Shown: positions 42,418-52,771, counted from the stretch's first letter. The stretch is DNA of 64,000 bases from Nemertoderma westbladi (GCA_032718475.1 JAUCBJ010008799.1:62001-126000), one strand, 5' to 3'. Translations and numbers: made by a program. Notes: generated by a model not told the origin, from the letters alone.

Positions 42418-44973
42418 CTATCTGTTCCTCTGGGGATAGTTCCCCCTGGCGTCCTCTTCCCTGGGTCGTTTCTTGGTTACCACCGCTCCTCTGGGGTCCG
42501 CTTTCTGCTTTCGGACATTCGCCGCCACCTCCCTGCTGATTCCGGTTGTTGGCTCCTTGGGCGCTGGTGTTATTAGTGCCCGATATCGCTTCGCCGGTGG
42601 CCCCTCAGAGTGGCCCTGTTGTCTCCCTCTGGTGGCGTCCCATAGGATCATCTTCATTGCTCGCGGTACGTGCTCCGCCAAGAAATCCCTAAACTCCCCT
42701 CGGTTCTGTGGCGTCCACCTGTCCAAATATCTTTGTGTGTTCATCACTCCGGCATACGACGCCGCCGTTGCTACCTCTTGATAGGTAAACGGTAGCCTCC
42801 GCTTTATGATTTCCATGTGAGCCTCCTGATTGATAAGGAAGAAACCCCACTTGAACTCCTGGGCCTTCATGCGCTGGCGCGTCATGGCCCCGACGTCGGC
42901 CCACTCCTCGAATCTCCTGAACTTCTCTTCGTCGTCCATCCAGTCGCACTGGCGTCCGTAGTGTCCCCGAAAGTTGCACTTTGGACATCGGTTATGCAAC
43001 CGTGGACACGCCCCCATCCTGTGGCTCGGCTCTCGGCAGTAGAGACAAAAGGTTCCCTTTTGGAACCGGTACAAGCAGCTCCTTTCCTGGTGGGTCTGTC
43101 TCCCACAGTAGTCGCAGCCGAGTACCAATGTCTCCCGCCCCACGTCGTCTTTCGTCCCAAGCGATCTCCGCGGTCTGTGGAGTCGCTGGTAGGCGAACTT
43201 CTCCACGTTGGTGTCTCTGTCTACGTCGATCTCTCCGCCCCTCTCGGGCATCGTCTCCCCGAATACTATCCGTGGTGCCGTCCCCGGTTGCTCGCCCAAC
43301 CTGATAGTGCTCCCCGCGAAATCCATCGCCGGCTCCTCGTGCACCCAGGTCCGCTTGCCGGATCTGTTCCAGAAGGCCCTCGCCCCACTGGCCGTCACCA
43401 CCCTTCCGCCAACCCAGTCCGTGTCCGAGTGGCCTATCCTCTCGATGGGCGGCATCTCTCCGAACTCGTCGTCGTCGTCCTCCTCCTCTGGCAGTGGCTC
43501 CAACCCCGGTATCCCGATGGATCCACTATGTCCCTTCCCGCCTTGGCTCTCGCCCGTAGCTCTCCATCCCTCTAGCTCCCTTAACTTCCTTGGCGGTTGG
43601 TCGCCTTCGGCGCCCGCTGGTATGGGCATCGCTTGCAACCCCGACGTCGACTGTTTCGGTGATCCCACCGTCCATCCCAGTTCTCGCCCTAGAGACTCCC
43701 CCGAACTCCCTGACGAAGTCCAATGAAGCTCGTCTAAGCCTGCCTGTTCCTCGAAGCCGTAACTCTGTGTCCTGGCCTCCTCTTCCCTCTCCTCTGCTTC
43801 TATCCTCTCCCGTCTAGCGACTTCTTCCAGTCGCTTTGCTTCTCGTCTATCCGTTTCTAGCTGCTCCCATCTCTGATACGGCGTATCTGTCTCCCCGTCT
43901 ACCAGATGTCGGCTGTTGTAGTACACCGACTCGCCCTTCAGCCCCGGGTGGTCTACCAGACCGTCGAAGGCCATTTTAAAGGCTCTCCTGTAGCTTAGGG
44001 GTGATCCCGATAACAGAAATGCCGCTGGTTCCCTCTCGATAACCACGGTCATAAATAAGTTAAGCAAACTTATCATCATCCAATCTTCCTGCAGGATATA
44101 TCGCTTCTGATATACCTTTATCGCTCCTCTGCGGAATTGATATACCTCTTGCTTTCCCGGTCTCGCTCCCCACTTTAGCGAGTTCGCTAGTTCTGCTCCG
44201 TATTCTTCCCTGAACTTCCCCCAGTCCATCGGTTTGTGGCACACGAGCCCCAATAATTGGCCCATTGCCACCGCCCCGCATTGGCCTGTGTTTTCGACTA
44301 CCCCCAACCCATCCGGTGCCGTCATAGCCATAAAGACCTTCTGCATATCCAGGAGGTTGGTGGCGTCCGGACCGATGATTCTCTCCGCATCCTCGCGAAT
44401 CGCCGATCCTACTTTCGTCGTCGACTTCTCTCTTACCAAGACTTGTACCGCTTTCGGTAACCGGTTTAATTTCGGCCCGTCCTTCTTCCCATACGTTCCT
44501 AGATCGAATAAGAAGATGTCCCCATTTGGCGCGGCCAAATGTAGGAGTATGGTCCTGGCCGACCCCGCCGATCCTCGTCTCGAACCCGCCTCGTCTTCCA
44601 CGGTTCCCTCGTCGTCTAGGATCATATATCCTCCCCTGTTGACGGACTCTATGAATCTCTTCCAGTCCTTCCTCGGTGATTCCCTCGGGTACTTCGGAAT
44701 CCCGAACTTCGCCTCGTCCCCTTTCACCACGTAGTGGAAGTGTTGGAAGATCGCGTTGTCCAGCGACGGCGTCCCGTAGGTCCCGACCAGCCGCTGTTCG
44801 TGCATCTCCCGGAAGTGATCCTGCAGCGCTCGTGCCGCGTGACCCCTTTCCAACCTCTCGTAGTATCCTCTCGTCTTCTCTTCCGGATGCCTCTCGGTGA
44901 AATCCACCAGTATCTCCTTTCCTCCTGACTCCGCCTTTCTCTTTCTGATCAATTTGCTCGCCATTCCGAACAC
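42418..44973 (-). CDS. DEDDy 3'-5' exonuclease-like / triple CCHC zinc-knuckle protein (accessory ORF of the LTR element)
   Basis: The intact 851-codon ORF starts at ATG 44973. Residues about 105-310 resemble the WRN/EXD/RNase D exonuclease fold: YMILDDEG (D120, E122; Exo I), a TILLHLAAPNGDIFLFDL strand pair, TKVGSAIREDAERI (D195; Exo II), TNLLDMQKVF, DWGKF, and RYILQEDWMMISLL (Y292, D297; Exo III with one extra spacing residue). A charged coiled coil (about 365-405) and an acidic low-complexity region follow. Three tandem C-x2-C-x4-H-x4-C knuckles lie at 620-633, 643-656 and 663-676, then a helical tail. Predicted roles are nucleic-acid binding and trimming of RNA or DNA ends. The position near the 3' LTR is where env-like genes sit. 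It is GC-rich compared with the host. Catalytic activity is inferred only. Confidence 0.75.
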   Translation of the reverse strand: MFGMASKLIRKRKAESGGKEILVDFTERHPEEKTRGYYERLERGHAARALQDHFREMHEQRLVGTYGTPSLDNAIFQHFHYVVKGDEAKFGIPKYPRESPRKDWKRFIESVNRGGYMILDDEGTVEDEAGSRRGSAGSARTILLHLAAPNGDIFLFDLGTYGKKDGPKLNRLPKAVQVLVREKSTTKVGSAIREDAERIIGPDATNLLDMQKVFMAMTAPDGLGVVENTGQCGAVAMGQLLGLVCHKPMDWGKFREEYGAELANSLKWGARPGKQEVYQFRRGAIKVYQKRYILQEDWMMISLLNLFMTVVIEREPAAFLLSGSPLSYRRAFKMAFDGLVDHPGLKGESVYYNSRHLVDGETDTPYQRWEQLETDRREAKRLEEVARRERIEAEEREEEARTQSYGFEEQAGLDELHWTSSGSSGESLGRELGWTVGSPKQSTSGLQAMPIPAGAEGDQPPRKLRELEGWRATGESQGGKGHSGSIGIPGLEPLPEEEDDDDEFGEMPPIERIGHSDTDWVGGRVVTASGARAFWNRSGKRTWVHEEPAMDFAGSTIRLGEQPGTAPRIVFGETMPERGGEIDVDRDTNVEKFAYQRLHRPRRSLGTKDDVGRETLVLGCDYCGRQTHQERSCLYRFQKGTFCLYCREPSHRMGACPRLHNRCPKCNFRGHYGRQCDWMDDEEKFRRFEEWADVGAMTRQRMKAQEFKWGFFLINQEAHMEIIKRRLPFTYQEVATAASYAGVMNTQRYLDRWTPQNRGEFRDFLAEHVPRAMKMILWDATRGRQQGHSEGPPAKRYRALITPAPKEPTTGISREVAANVRKQKADPRGAVVTKKRPREEDARGNYPQRNR

Positions 44974-45430
44974 TCACTCGCTCACCTGCAAGGTGGTGCC
45001 TTACCAAGGCGCAATACAGATGAGTGATGTATCTAGGATGTTCTGTACGGTCCGATAATGGCCTATTCCTTACTTAACTGCGCCTTTTAGCCTAAATTAT
45101 TACTAATTAATTCTGAAGCTAGTAAATACACCCTAATTTCGATTTCTGTCCGTTACTTTTATTATGTTCCAGAATAACTTTCCTAGTGTTGCCATAATTT
45201 GTAACTTTCAGCCCTATTCTATTTATTTTTAGTTATTTTAATTCTACTGTCCTACTACTTACTATTGCCTATGGATTATTCTATTCTCTAATCCACATTC
45301 TGGCCTACTCTGTGGGCCTGTGCAGTACAGCAGTATGCGTCGTGTGGCCACACGATTTACCCAGCTGTACTCATATGCCCCCCTCTCGCTACTAACTGCT
45401 AACTAATATCTATATCTTATATACCCTTTT
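44974..45430 (-). other. Untranslated spacer upstream of the exonuclease ORF
   Basis: No ORF was seen. It could hold a splice acceptor or internal promoter for the exonuclease gene, but none was fixed. Confidence 0.4.
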
Positions 45431-45431
45431 A

Positions 45432-46118
45432 CCTCTTACTCTCTCTCTAACTAACGGTACTACGTACCCTCTAACTCTTTCTCTAACTAACGGTACTACG
45501 TACCCTCTAACTCTCTAACTAACTAACGGTACTACGTACCCTCTAACTCTTCTCTAACTAACGGTACTACGTACCCTCTAACTCTCTAACTAACTAACGG
45601 TACTACGTACCCTCTAACTCTTCTCTAACTAACGGTACTACGTACCCTCTAACTCTCTAACTAACTAACGGTACTACGTACCCTCTAACTCTCTCTAACT
45701 AACTAACGGTACTACGTACCCTCTAACTCTCTAACTAACTAACGGTACTACGTACCCTCTAACTCTTCTCTAACTAGCTAATGGTACTACGTACCCTCTA
45801 ACTCTCTAACTAACTAACGGTACTACGTACCCTCTAACTCTTCTCTAACTAACGGTACTACGTACCCTCTAACTCTCTAACTAACTAACGGTACTACGTA
45901 CCCTCTAACTCTTCTCTAACTAGCTACGGTACTACGTACCCTCTAACTCTCTAACTAACTAACGGTACTACGTACCCTCTAACTCTCTACTAACTAACGG
46001 TACTACGTACCCTCTAACTCTCTAACTAACTAGCGCTACTACGTACCCTCTTAACTAACTAACTAACGCTAGGTACTACCGTACCTCTTAACTAACTAAC
46101 TCTAGGTACTACGTACCT
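45432..46118. repeat. 35/36-bp minisatellite, about 18 copies, inside the LTR element
   Basis: Units of 35 and 36 bp alternate (AACGGTACTACGTACCCTCT plus AACTCTCTAACTAACT or AACTCTTCTCTAACT). Each has inverted arms GGTAC and GTACC around TAC. It is non-coding and lies between the protease and exonuclease ORFs. Confidence 0.9.
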
Positions 46119-46194
46119 TCTTACTGACTAACTTCTGCCTACTAACTGCGTACCTACTATGTACTATTATTTTATTTTTATTTTTATTTTTTAT

Positions 46195-46318
46195 GTGTGG
46201 GAAGGGCGTCTCGCCCTCAATCCCACCCCCCTCAGTCCAAACTTGGACGACTAAACTCATGACTAACTCCACTAAGGTGCCCCTTCTAACAGACAGGTAA
46301 CACCTCTGCCCGCACCTT
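46195..46318 (-). other. Internal fossil 3' UTR
   Basis: GGACTGAGGGGGGTGGGATTG, then GGGCGAGACGCCC and CCTTCCCACACA on the minus strand, also found at 34340-34385. The short GGGCG/CGCCC stem may be structural. It looks like the original 3' end of the parental coding unit, now internal. Confidence 0.6.
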
Positions 46319-48952
46319 TTACGGATCTAACTCTTCCATCCCAGTCCAACCTATTGGACAACTCAGCGACCCAAGGGGTGATTCCTCCAGCAGGCAACTC
46401 TCCCACTGCCACCCTATAGGTCCTCTAATTCTTCGCTCCGCTCTCCTTGTCAATTCTGGTGGTCTTTTCTCCTGTCTTTGGAAATGCTGTCTGTTATTTA
46501 TGTTTCTGATCTCGTGGTCGTCCCTTGGCGGCAAAGTGCCACCCTTCAACGTGTCACCCGGCGGTATAATGCCGCCCCTGTTCTTCTCCTTAATCTTAGA
46601 TGCCACCTCTGCTGGCCTCCCCCTTAATATGTGTGCTGGCATTAAAGGCCTCGACGACCCCCGTTCGTCCTTCGGTATACACGATCTCTGCCCATGTAAT
46701 GCCCCTTCGCACTCTGTCAGTCCCGCGTGCGTCTGCAGCACGCCTCCTACTTTCCCGGCTCCTTTGTCCATCACACGCCCACCCACGGGCTTCTCAGCCC
46801 CTGGTCTGGTCGTCTCAAGTCTTCTCCCTTTCCATTTAGTCCTCCTGCTCGGCCTCCCCCTTGTCGGCATGCCTCCCAACCGGACCGGCATCTCTTCCGG
46901 ACACTCCTCCGGCCTGTCCCCCGGACATTTTGCCGTCCGCTCCTCTCCATCTCCATACCGATGCTTGCTGGGACTCTTGTTCCAACCCATCGTCTCTAGA
47001 TCTTCTGCATCCATGCCATTCTCCTCCGCCCACTCTCTTGGTGTTGCTTCCACTTCTAGCTGTCTACCACTATTGCCCATCTCTGGCCTCTCCTCTATCT
47101 CGTCGACAGTTCCTGGCACCATGCATCCTGAACTCTCAGACACATGGAATGGTATATTACTCTTAATTGGGCCTGTCAGTGTCCACCCGAATGGTGTTAA
47201 TATCGCCACCGGGTCACACTGCTTGTCTTCGCCGAAGACCGTTTGCATTCTTTCGTGGGCCGTTGGGCAGTCCATTCCTACTATGATGGATACCTTCCTA
47301 ACGTCCACGTCTGGGATTGAGAAGTCAATGTCGTCCAGGAATTTATATTGCTCGACCTCGATGTTGGTTGGCCGCCTGGCATTGATATTAATTGACTCTA
47401 TCACTTGGATGGGGTCGATGGTTGCCCCATAGTCGCATCCCGGTGCCACTGCTGCAATTGCGCACCGTCCTGTTCTCATCTCCAGGATCTCATCTTTGCT
47501 AGAGATGGTTGTTACCGCCATTCTGCTTGGCCTCGTTCTCAATCCTATCTCTTCGGCCACCCATTCCTCGACTAATGTGAAGGCAGCTCCACTATCAACC
47601 AGCATTAGTGTTGTTACTGATCGATTGCCTTCCCCAATCACTCGCACGGGTACTACTCCAAGTAACACCGTTCCTCTCTTCTTCGCCCCTACTGTGCTCG
47701 TTGCCATCGTTTGGCCTCTCCTTTGACCAAACTTGACCGGCTTCTCCTTGCATTCCCTTGCTCTATGTCCACTCATCACACATCGCGAGCAGATTTTATT
47801 GCTCAACGCATAATCTATCTGATCTTGCCTAGGTAGCGCCTGCCAGTACCTGCAGTTCATGGTTTGATGAAGCGCATTTGCGTGTAGCTGGCATTTGCTC
47901 TTTGGGTCGTAGCCCTCCTTATACAGCGCATTGCGTATCGCAGCTGCGTTTGTACCAAAGTCCCTACTATTCTTATTGTTTGGATTCGGCCTACTGGACG
48001 TACTGGGGTTATATTTATTCGTGTTGTTATTGTTCCCCTGTCCGTTCCATGGTGTTGTCTTATCTTCGGCTAGCTGTGGACTTGCAGTCCCCTGCGTCGC
48101 TGCATATGGCAATGATTGCCTGAGCCTCGGTAATGCGTTTGATGTATTGTGCTCTGGTTTCGGTCTATGGTAATCCGTCTTCGGTCCCTTTCCCAGGCTA
48201 TCTTCGCTATAGACTGGGTCAGTTATTAGTTCAGCCTCGTAGTTTAAGAAGTTTGACATTTCTTCTAAACCCGGTTCCGCACCCTTCTTGTCTCGAGTGG
48301 AGAAAGCGATCTTCCTCCACTTGTTGCGCAGCCAGTTCGGTAGTGCCTGCGCTATCGTGGTGATGTTATTGGACGCGTTGAGCTCGTATGGCGCGTCTAG
48401 CGTCTTCAGCACGATTAGCGCCTTTTCGACTTTGTTAGCGAACGTCTTAATGCTAACGGGATTATCCTGTAGGCCACCCGATGTTATGCCTCTCAGTGTC
48501 TGTCTGATGATCTTGGCCGGGTGCCCGTATTCCCTGTCCAGTGCCCGCCATGCTGTCGTGAAGCCGCCCTCTATTCCTTGATATTGCCTCACGATATCGT
48601 ATGCTGGGCCTCCCGTGTATACTTGCAGATACTTTAGGCACTCCGCCTGCGTCAAGTTTTTTGTTAGTATTTCGTTACTATACATGCGCCGAAACTGTAG
48701 ATATTCTTCCGGCCTACTCCCATCGAATTTGAATGGTTCCACGGGTGGTAACTCGATCCTCGTTTTCAACGCATCGATCAACGTGGCCATCCCCATCGCC
48801 TGCGCTTCCAATGGATTCGATGGGTGCTGTATAGTTTCTCCTGTCTGGTGCGGTTCGTCCGTCCTATTTCTTGATTTTCTTTGACTTGGGTATGTCATCG
48901 GGGGTAGCGGCCCCCTCCATATCTCTGTGTCACACGACCTATTTTCATCCAA
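46319..48952 (-). CDS. BEL/Pao-type Gag (DUF1759-like) with zinc knuckle and aspartic protease
   Basis: The 877-codon ORF starts at ATG 48952. Residues about 65-250 (LPPVEPFKFDGSRPEEYLQF onwards) fit the DUF1759 Gag/capsid region of BEL/Pao elements. A C-x2-H-x4-H-x4-C cluster (354-367) and a CCHC knuckle CSRCVMSGHRAREC (388-401) bind nucleic acid. A retropepsin (DUF1758-like) follows, with catalytic LMLVDSGAAF (D453). After about residue 640 the text becomes charged and low-complexity where RT should start, and then ends in RRIRGPIGWQWESCLLEE and a stop. The same ending occurs at 34260. RT, RNase H and integrase therefore appear deleted from between the protease and this tail. The ORF is intact and may still yield Gag and protease. 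Confidence 0.85.
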   Translation of the reverse strand: MDENRSCDTEIWRGPLPPMTYPSQRKSRNRTDEPHQTGETIQHPSNPLEAQAMGMATLIDALKTRIELPPVEPFKFDGSRPEEYLQFRRMYSNEILTKNLTQAECLKYLQVYTGGPAYDIVRQYQGIEGGFTTAWRALDREYGHPAKIIRQTLRGITSGGLQDNPVSIKTFANKVEKALIVLKTLDAPYELNASNNITTIAQALPNWLRNKWRKIAFSTRDKKGAEPGLEEMSNFLNYEAELITDPVYSEDSLGKGPKTDYHRPKPEHNTSNALPRLRQSLPYAATQGTASPQLAEDKTTPWNGQGNNNNTNKYNPSTSSRPNPNNKNSRDFGTNAAAIRNALYKEGYDPKSKCQLHANALHQTMNCRYWQALPRQDQIDYALSNKICSRCVMSGHRARECKEKPVKFGQRRGQTMATSTVGAKKRGTVLLGVVPVRVIGEGNRSVTTLMLVDSGAAFTLVEEWVAEEIGLRTRPSRMAVTTISSKDEILEMRTGRCAIAAVAPGCDYGATIDPIQVIESININARRPTNIEVEQYKFLDDIDFSIPDVDVRKVSIIVGMDCPTAHERMQTVFGEDKQCDPVAILTPFGWTLTGPIKSNIPFHVSESSGCMVPGTVDEIEERPEMGNSGRQLEVEATPREWAEENGMDAEDLETMGWNKSPSKHRYGDGEERTAKCPGDRPEECPEEMPVRLGGMPTRGRPSRRTKWKGRRLETTRPGAEKPVGGRVMDKGAGKVGGVLQTHAGLTECEGALHGQRSCIPKDERGSSRPLMPAHILRGRPAEVASKIKEKNRGGIIPPGDTLKGGTLPPRDDHEIRNINNRQHFQRQEKRPPELTRRAERRIRGPIGWQWESCLLEESPLGSLSCPIGWTGMEELDP

Positions 48953-50049
48953 GGGTCTCGTTGTTCTTGCTCCTATCGGGGTATATTGTTGATATTGTGA
49001 TGGGGGAATGTCACCCTGTCCCCCCCCCCACCGGTATGTTTGGTACTGGGGTTGATGTTAATATATTGGGGCCCATACACCTATCCGCAATAATTCCCCC
49101 CTCCCCTGGGTATATGTTATGTCCCTGCATGCTGTAGTCATACTGCTGTACTGGTACCGGTATAGGCCTATCAGCTTCTGGCCTACTCGCCGGTATGTAT
49201 TCCGCGACTTCCGGGTTTAATCCCGTTGTCCGCGCTATCCTATCGCCTACATTGCCTCTCTCAGTATGGCCTATGGTATGTGCAGTAAGGCCTACAGTAT
49301 GTCCTACAGTCTGCATGTGTCGCTCGGGATCGAAGTTTATTCTTCTCGAATAGTCCTCCCCGTGGCTACCGTATTCTCGATCGGTAGGTACATTCCGTCG
49401 GAAAGTTTCTCTTCGACCCCCCTCTCTACTGTTCTCGTCTTCGTACCGGTACATCGCGTACCCCTCCATCGGCGCGTAATGCACCTCACCAGGTCGCATC
49501 TCTCCGGGGTGACGGCAATCTCCCGGAGTCCGACCCTACTGACTCTCCGTTCTCATCTCGACTACCGACGGCTCGCTATCCGTCCTCGCTCTTCTATCGT
49601 TCGCGGCGATACTTTTACTACTGTCTTCTCTTCTTCTCCTTTCAGTGTAGTATTCCCGCTCGTGAGATCTCTCGTCGACCTCCTGGTTAAACCCCACTGT
49701 TCTTCTTCCCTCTTCTGATCGGGCTCGACGCTTCGTCCGCCCTCTCACGACGTCAACCTGTCTCTCTCTGCTCGGTCGCACGCCGCTGGGGATACTCCCA
49801 ATCCCCCTATTACTCTCCGTTGCCGGGTGTTGCGGTTTACCTATTTCGGCCCGCGCATTATCCGCTGACGGCTGTGGAGCACTCTCTGCCCCCCCCTTTC
49901 GCCGCTAACTCGCTGTTGTGGGGCTCTTTTAGCCCCCCCCCCACTCGCCACATCTAACTTCGCTATCTCTCACCCCGCTACTATATCCCTCTCTCATCGA
50001 CACATCAACCCTACCGCGGTCGGGTCTATTCACCCCCGCCTCTCCCTCT

Positions 50050-50235
50050 GCTATTGCGTGGCCTACCAGGCCCTCTACCTCCTGCCTACCAACTATGTGG
50101 CCTACCAGGCCCTCGCTGGGTCTACCCGACCCAGCCACTCCCTGCCTACCAACTACGTGGCCTACCAGGCCCTCTCTGGGTTGGCTCAATCCCGCCACTT
50201 CCGGCCTACCAATTGTACGGCCTACCAGGCCCCCG
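50050..50235 (-). repeat. In-frame GLVGHVVGR-type coding repeat
   Basis: GTGGCCTACCAGGCCCTC recurs about every 60-65 bp, encoding copies of GLVGH(I/V)VGRQ(E/G)VAG. Confidence 0.75.
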
Positions 50236-51733
50236 TCTGCCTGGCCATACACGCCCGACGTGTTTACGTTAATAGCACCCATATTGGAAACGGAATTAAT
50301 TTGTTCGTTTGAAACAAAATCATTTGAATTATTTTGTAAATTCGGGCTTGGATCATTATTTAAATTATTTGAATTATTTTGCACGTTCAAATTGAAATTA
50401 TTATTTGTACTTAAATTTAAATTACTGCTACTAGGTAAAGTATTATTTGCTGCAATAAAAGGATTAGGGTTGTCCAATACGGTACTATTAATATTAATGA
50501 CGTCTACTATAGCATTATTATTACCCCACCCCCCCCCCCCCCCCCCGCCCATACGGTCACACCAGTCTTGGGTCTGTCGTGCGGTCCCTGTAAGTGGGGT
50601 ATTAATAAATGTATCCACGGCCCCTGGCTCCTCGAAAATACTCGAGCTAGCCCCACTCTCAGACGCCCCTACTCGCGCCAATTCCCGTTCGCGCGTATGT
50701 ATAGCTTTGTATCCTGTAAGCTCACCTTGACGTCTTTCTAGTTCCTTTTGCTCACACTCCTTCCTTGCCATTCTCTCCTTACACTCCCGTGCGTCCCGTT
50801 CGGCCAATTCCAACTCTCTTCTAGCCCCCTCCCTTCATCTCGCCTCACGCTCTCTGCGTTCGTTTTCCTCTCTCGCCTCGCGTTCTTTGCACTCGTTTTC
50901 CTCTCTCGCCTCGCGTTCTCTGCACTCGTTTTCCTCTTTCGCCTCACGTTCCCTATGTTCCGCCTCACGCTCCTTGCGCTCAATTTTCTCTCTCGCTACA
51001 CATTCCCTACGTTCCGCCTCACGCTCTTTGCGCTCATTTTTCTCTCTCGCCTCGCGCCCTTCTTGTTCCTTCCTCCCTACTTCCTCACACTCCCTAAGGC
51101 TTCTCGCGGCCCTTTCGGCCCTCTCTCCGGTTTCCTTAATCAACGCCATTTCCCTCTCTAGCAGCACTCTCCCCTCCTCTAACCGTCTACCTACTTCCCT
51201 TTGACCTTGCTCTATTAAATCGAGACGGTACGTGGCATTTATCTCTCTCACCCGTCTTTCTTTCACGGAGGATGTAGCAGACTTATCGGTTGTAACGGAT
51301 TCCCTCCGCCTCCCCGTCCTACTAACTTTCCCCCGCCTCCCGGAACTTCCTCCGACCGACGAGGCCGAATCCTCGGGGTTAACCTCGGATTCGCCCTCCT
51401 CGGGTCTCTCCCAACCCACTAATTTTACTCCCTGGGCATCGACTAAGTATGGCCCTACGTACACTATGCTAGGTTCCATACCCCTACACCGCCATAGGTC
51501 ATACAGTTCCTCGGCAACCCCTCTCGCTCTCTCCTTGGCCAGTTCTCTTTGCCCGAAGCGCATTAGATAATAAAAGTGTCTATTCGACTCACGTAGTCCT
51601 TTCTTTAGTTTTACCTTGTCTATCTTCGCCCCTCCTCTGGCCTCCTCTAATAGTCTCCGGGTCGCGTTGTAGGCCCGTCGAAGTCGATCAGAAACCCCGA
51701 CGTCCTCGTCGCCGACCTCCCTTCCGTCTCTCC

Positions 51734-51955
51734 GGGTCCGGCGTCGTACCGTCGGCCCCACCGTCGCCGTTTCGGTGGGCCGCTCGTCGCCCTCGGCCTG
51801 TGGCTGGCCGGCGACGTCGGTACTGACATCTCCTCCATCTCTTCGGGTCCGGCGTCGTACCGTCGGCCCCACCGTCGCCGTTTCGGTGGGCCGCTCGTCG
51901 CCCTCGGCCTGTGGCTGGCCGGCGACATCAGTACGTCGACCCACGTCTCGTGTCG
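51734..51955 (-). repeat. 111-bp in-frame duplication in the gag-like frame
   Basis: GGGTCCGGCGTCGTACCG recurs 111 bp apart (51734 and 51845), giving two 37-residue copies rich in VAGQPQAEGDERPTE. Confidence 0.85.
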
Positions 51956-52223
51956 ACTCGTCTCCTTCTCCCTCCATCTCGCTCTCTCCTTCTCTCGGCT
52001 CGACCTCGGGTTCCAGGCGGCCCCCCTCATCCTGAGCTGCCGGATGACCCGTTACCGATGGGTCCGGCATTGTGGGCCTGTACCGCCTGGTTGCGGCCTC
52101 GCGGATCGTTAACTCTTCGTCCGGGGTCCGCGTCGGCGTTGTCTCTCCCGACTGACTCATCTCGCTTGGTGATTGGTGGCTGGTAGTTTAGCTAGCTAGG
52201 GCGGCAGCTCTGAGTTTAATTAC

Positions 52224-52771
52224 TGTGACGGGATCCAGGAAGGATCCCGGTTTATCCGGTTGTTTAGTTCACGCGTCCCCGCCGTGTGTATGAAAGGTAA
52301 AAAGAGTTCGTGTCGTTCGTCGTATATAATGATCGGTTGTTCGGGTATATAGATATGAGTATAGATATATAGATAATATTGTCGTATACAGAAGGCGGGA
52401 TACGGTAATTAAAGTCCCGGTCCTTCCCTAGCTAAACTAACTAACCTAACTAGCACCAATATGATACTGAGATAACTGAACTGAAATGATTACTGCCAAT
52501 TGGCTATATTGCACGGTTGGCCTTGTTACTCTACCTAATCGATGCCTTTCCCCCCTCTGATTGGTTGATACCCTTGTTGGCGCCCTTTGGAGTGTTTCCG
52601 TTCACTCCACCTGTTCTCTCTGGGTTAGGGGTTTGGCCCCTGACCCTCATTGTGTTTCTCCTTCCCATTTTGTTGGGGTGACACGAGTTGGTGATTACCC
52701 AATCTCGTGGCCCCCAATATTGCTTATCGGCTTAACTTTATGGGGTGTTAGCGGGATTGAATAAGCTAACA
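52224..52771 (-). repeat. 5' LTR (548 bp)
   Basis: Equal in length to the LTR at 41154-41701, with about four substitutions. It should contain the element's promoter, but no TATA box was fixed. Confidence 0.95.

Larger units (their letters stand above)
49011..52160 (-). pseudogene. N-terminal Gag-like frame of the LTR element, with stops at a few points
   Basis: From ATG 52160 a 441-codon part encodes a Pro/Glu/Arg-rich start with a 37-residue direct repeat. Next is a helical segment (DRLRRAYNATRRLLEEA) like the BEL Gag N-terminus, then a long Glu/Arg/Lys coiled coil. A single TGA at 50837-50835 interrupts the coiled coil; the same frame continues (ELAERDARECKER) to 49929. There a G-run is followed by TAA and then TAG. 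It resumes in frame at 49781 and 49499, ending at 49011 after another G-run. The Gag/protease ORF starts 58 bp later in another frame. The breaks at long G runs could be real decay, slippage or assembly errors. Confidence 0.7.
41154..52771 (-). mobile_element. Complete 11.6-kb BEL/Pao-like LTR element without RT/integrase, carrying an exonuclease gene
   Basis: The 548-bp LTRs at both ends start TGT and end ACA. They differ at about four positions, and a GTGAC target duplication flanks them. Transcription is leftward: 5' LTR 52224-52771, gag-like frame, Gag/protease ORF, minisatellite, exonuclease-CCHC ORF, polypurine tract, 3' LTR 41154-41701. No reverse transcriptase, RNase H or integrase motif was found on either strand, so it should need a partner element. 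No clear primer-binding site lies next to the 5' LTR. Few LTR differences suggest recent insertion. Confidence 0.9.

Noticed and set aside
42817-43726. Plus-strand frames of 100-250 codons
   Set aside because: Antisense shadows of the GC-rich exonuclease-CCHC ORF.
44060-45007. 315-codon minus-strand frame overlapping the exonuclease ORF
   Set aside because: It is a different frame of the same strand, with Arg/Gly-rich composition typical of an out-of-frame GC-rich gene. The 851-codon frame has recognisable domains.
45432-46118. CRISPR or telomere-like array
   Set aside because: Contiguous 35/36-bp units without unique spacers; it is a minisatellite inside an LTR element.
46500-47432. 310-codon plus-strand frame
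   Set aside because: Antisense shadow of the Gag/protease ORF; no domain.
51775-52186. Plus-strand frames over the 111-bp repeat
   Set aside because: Antisense shadows of the gag-like frame.
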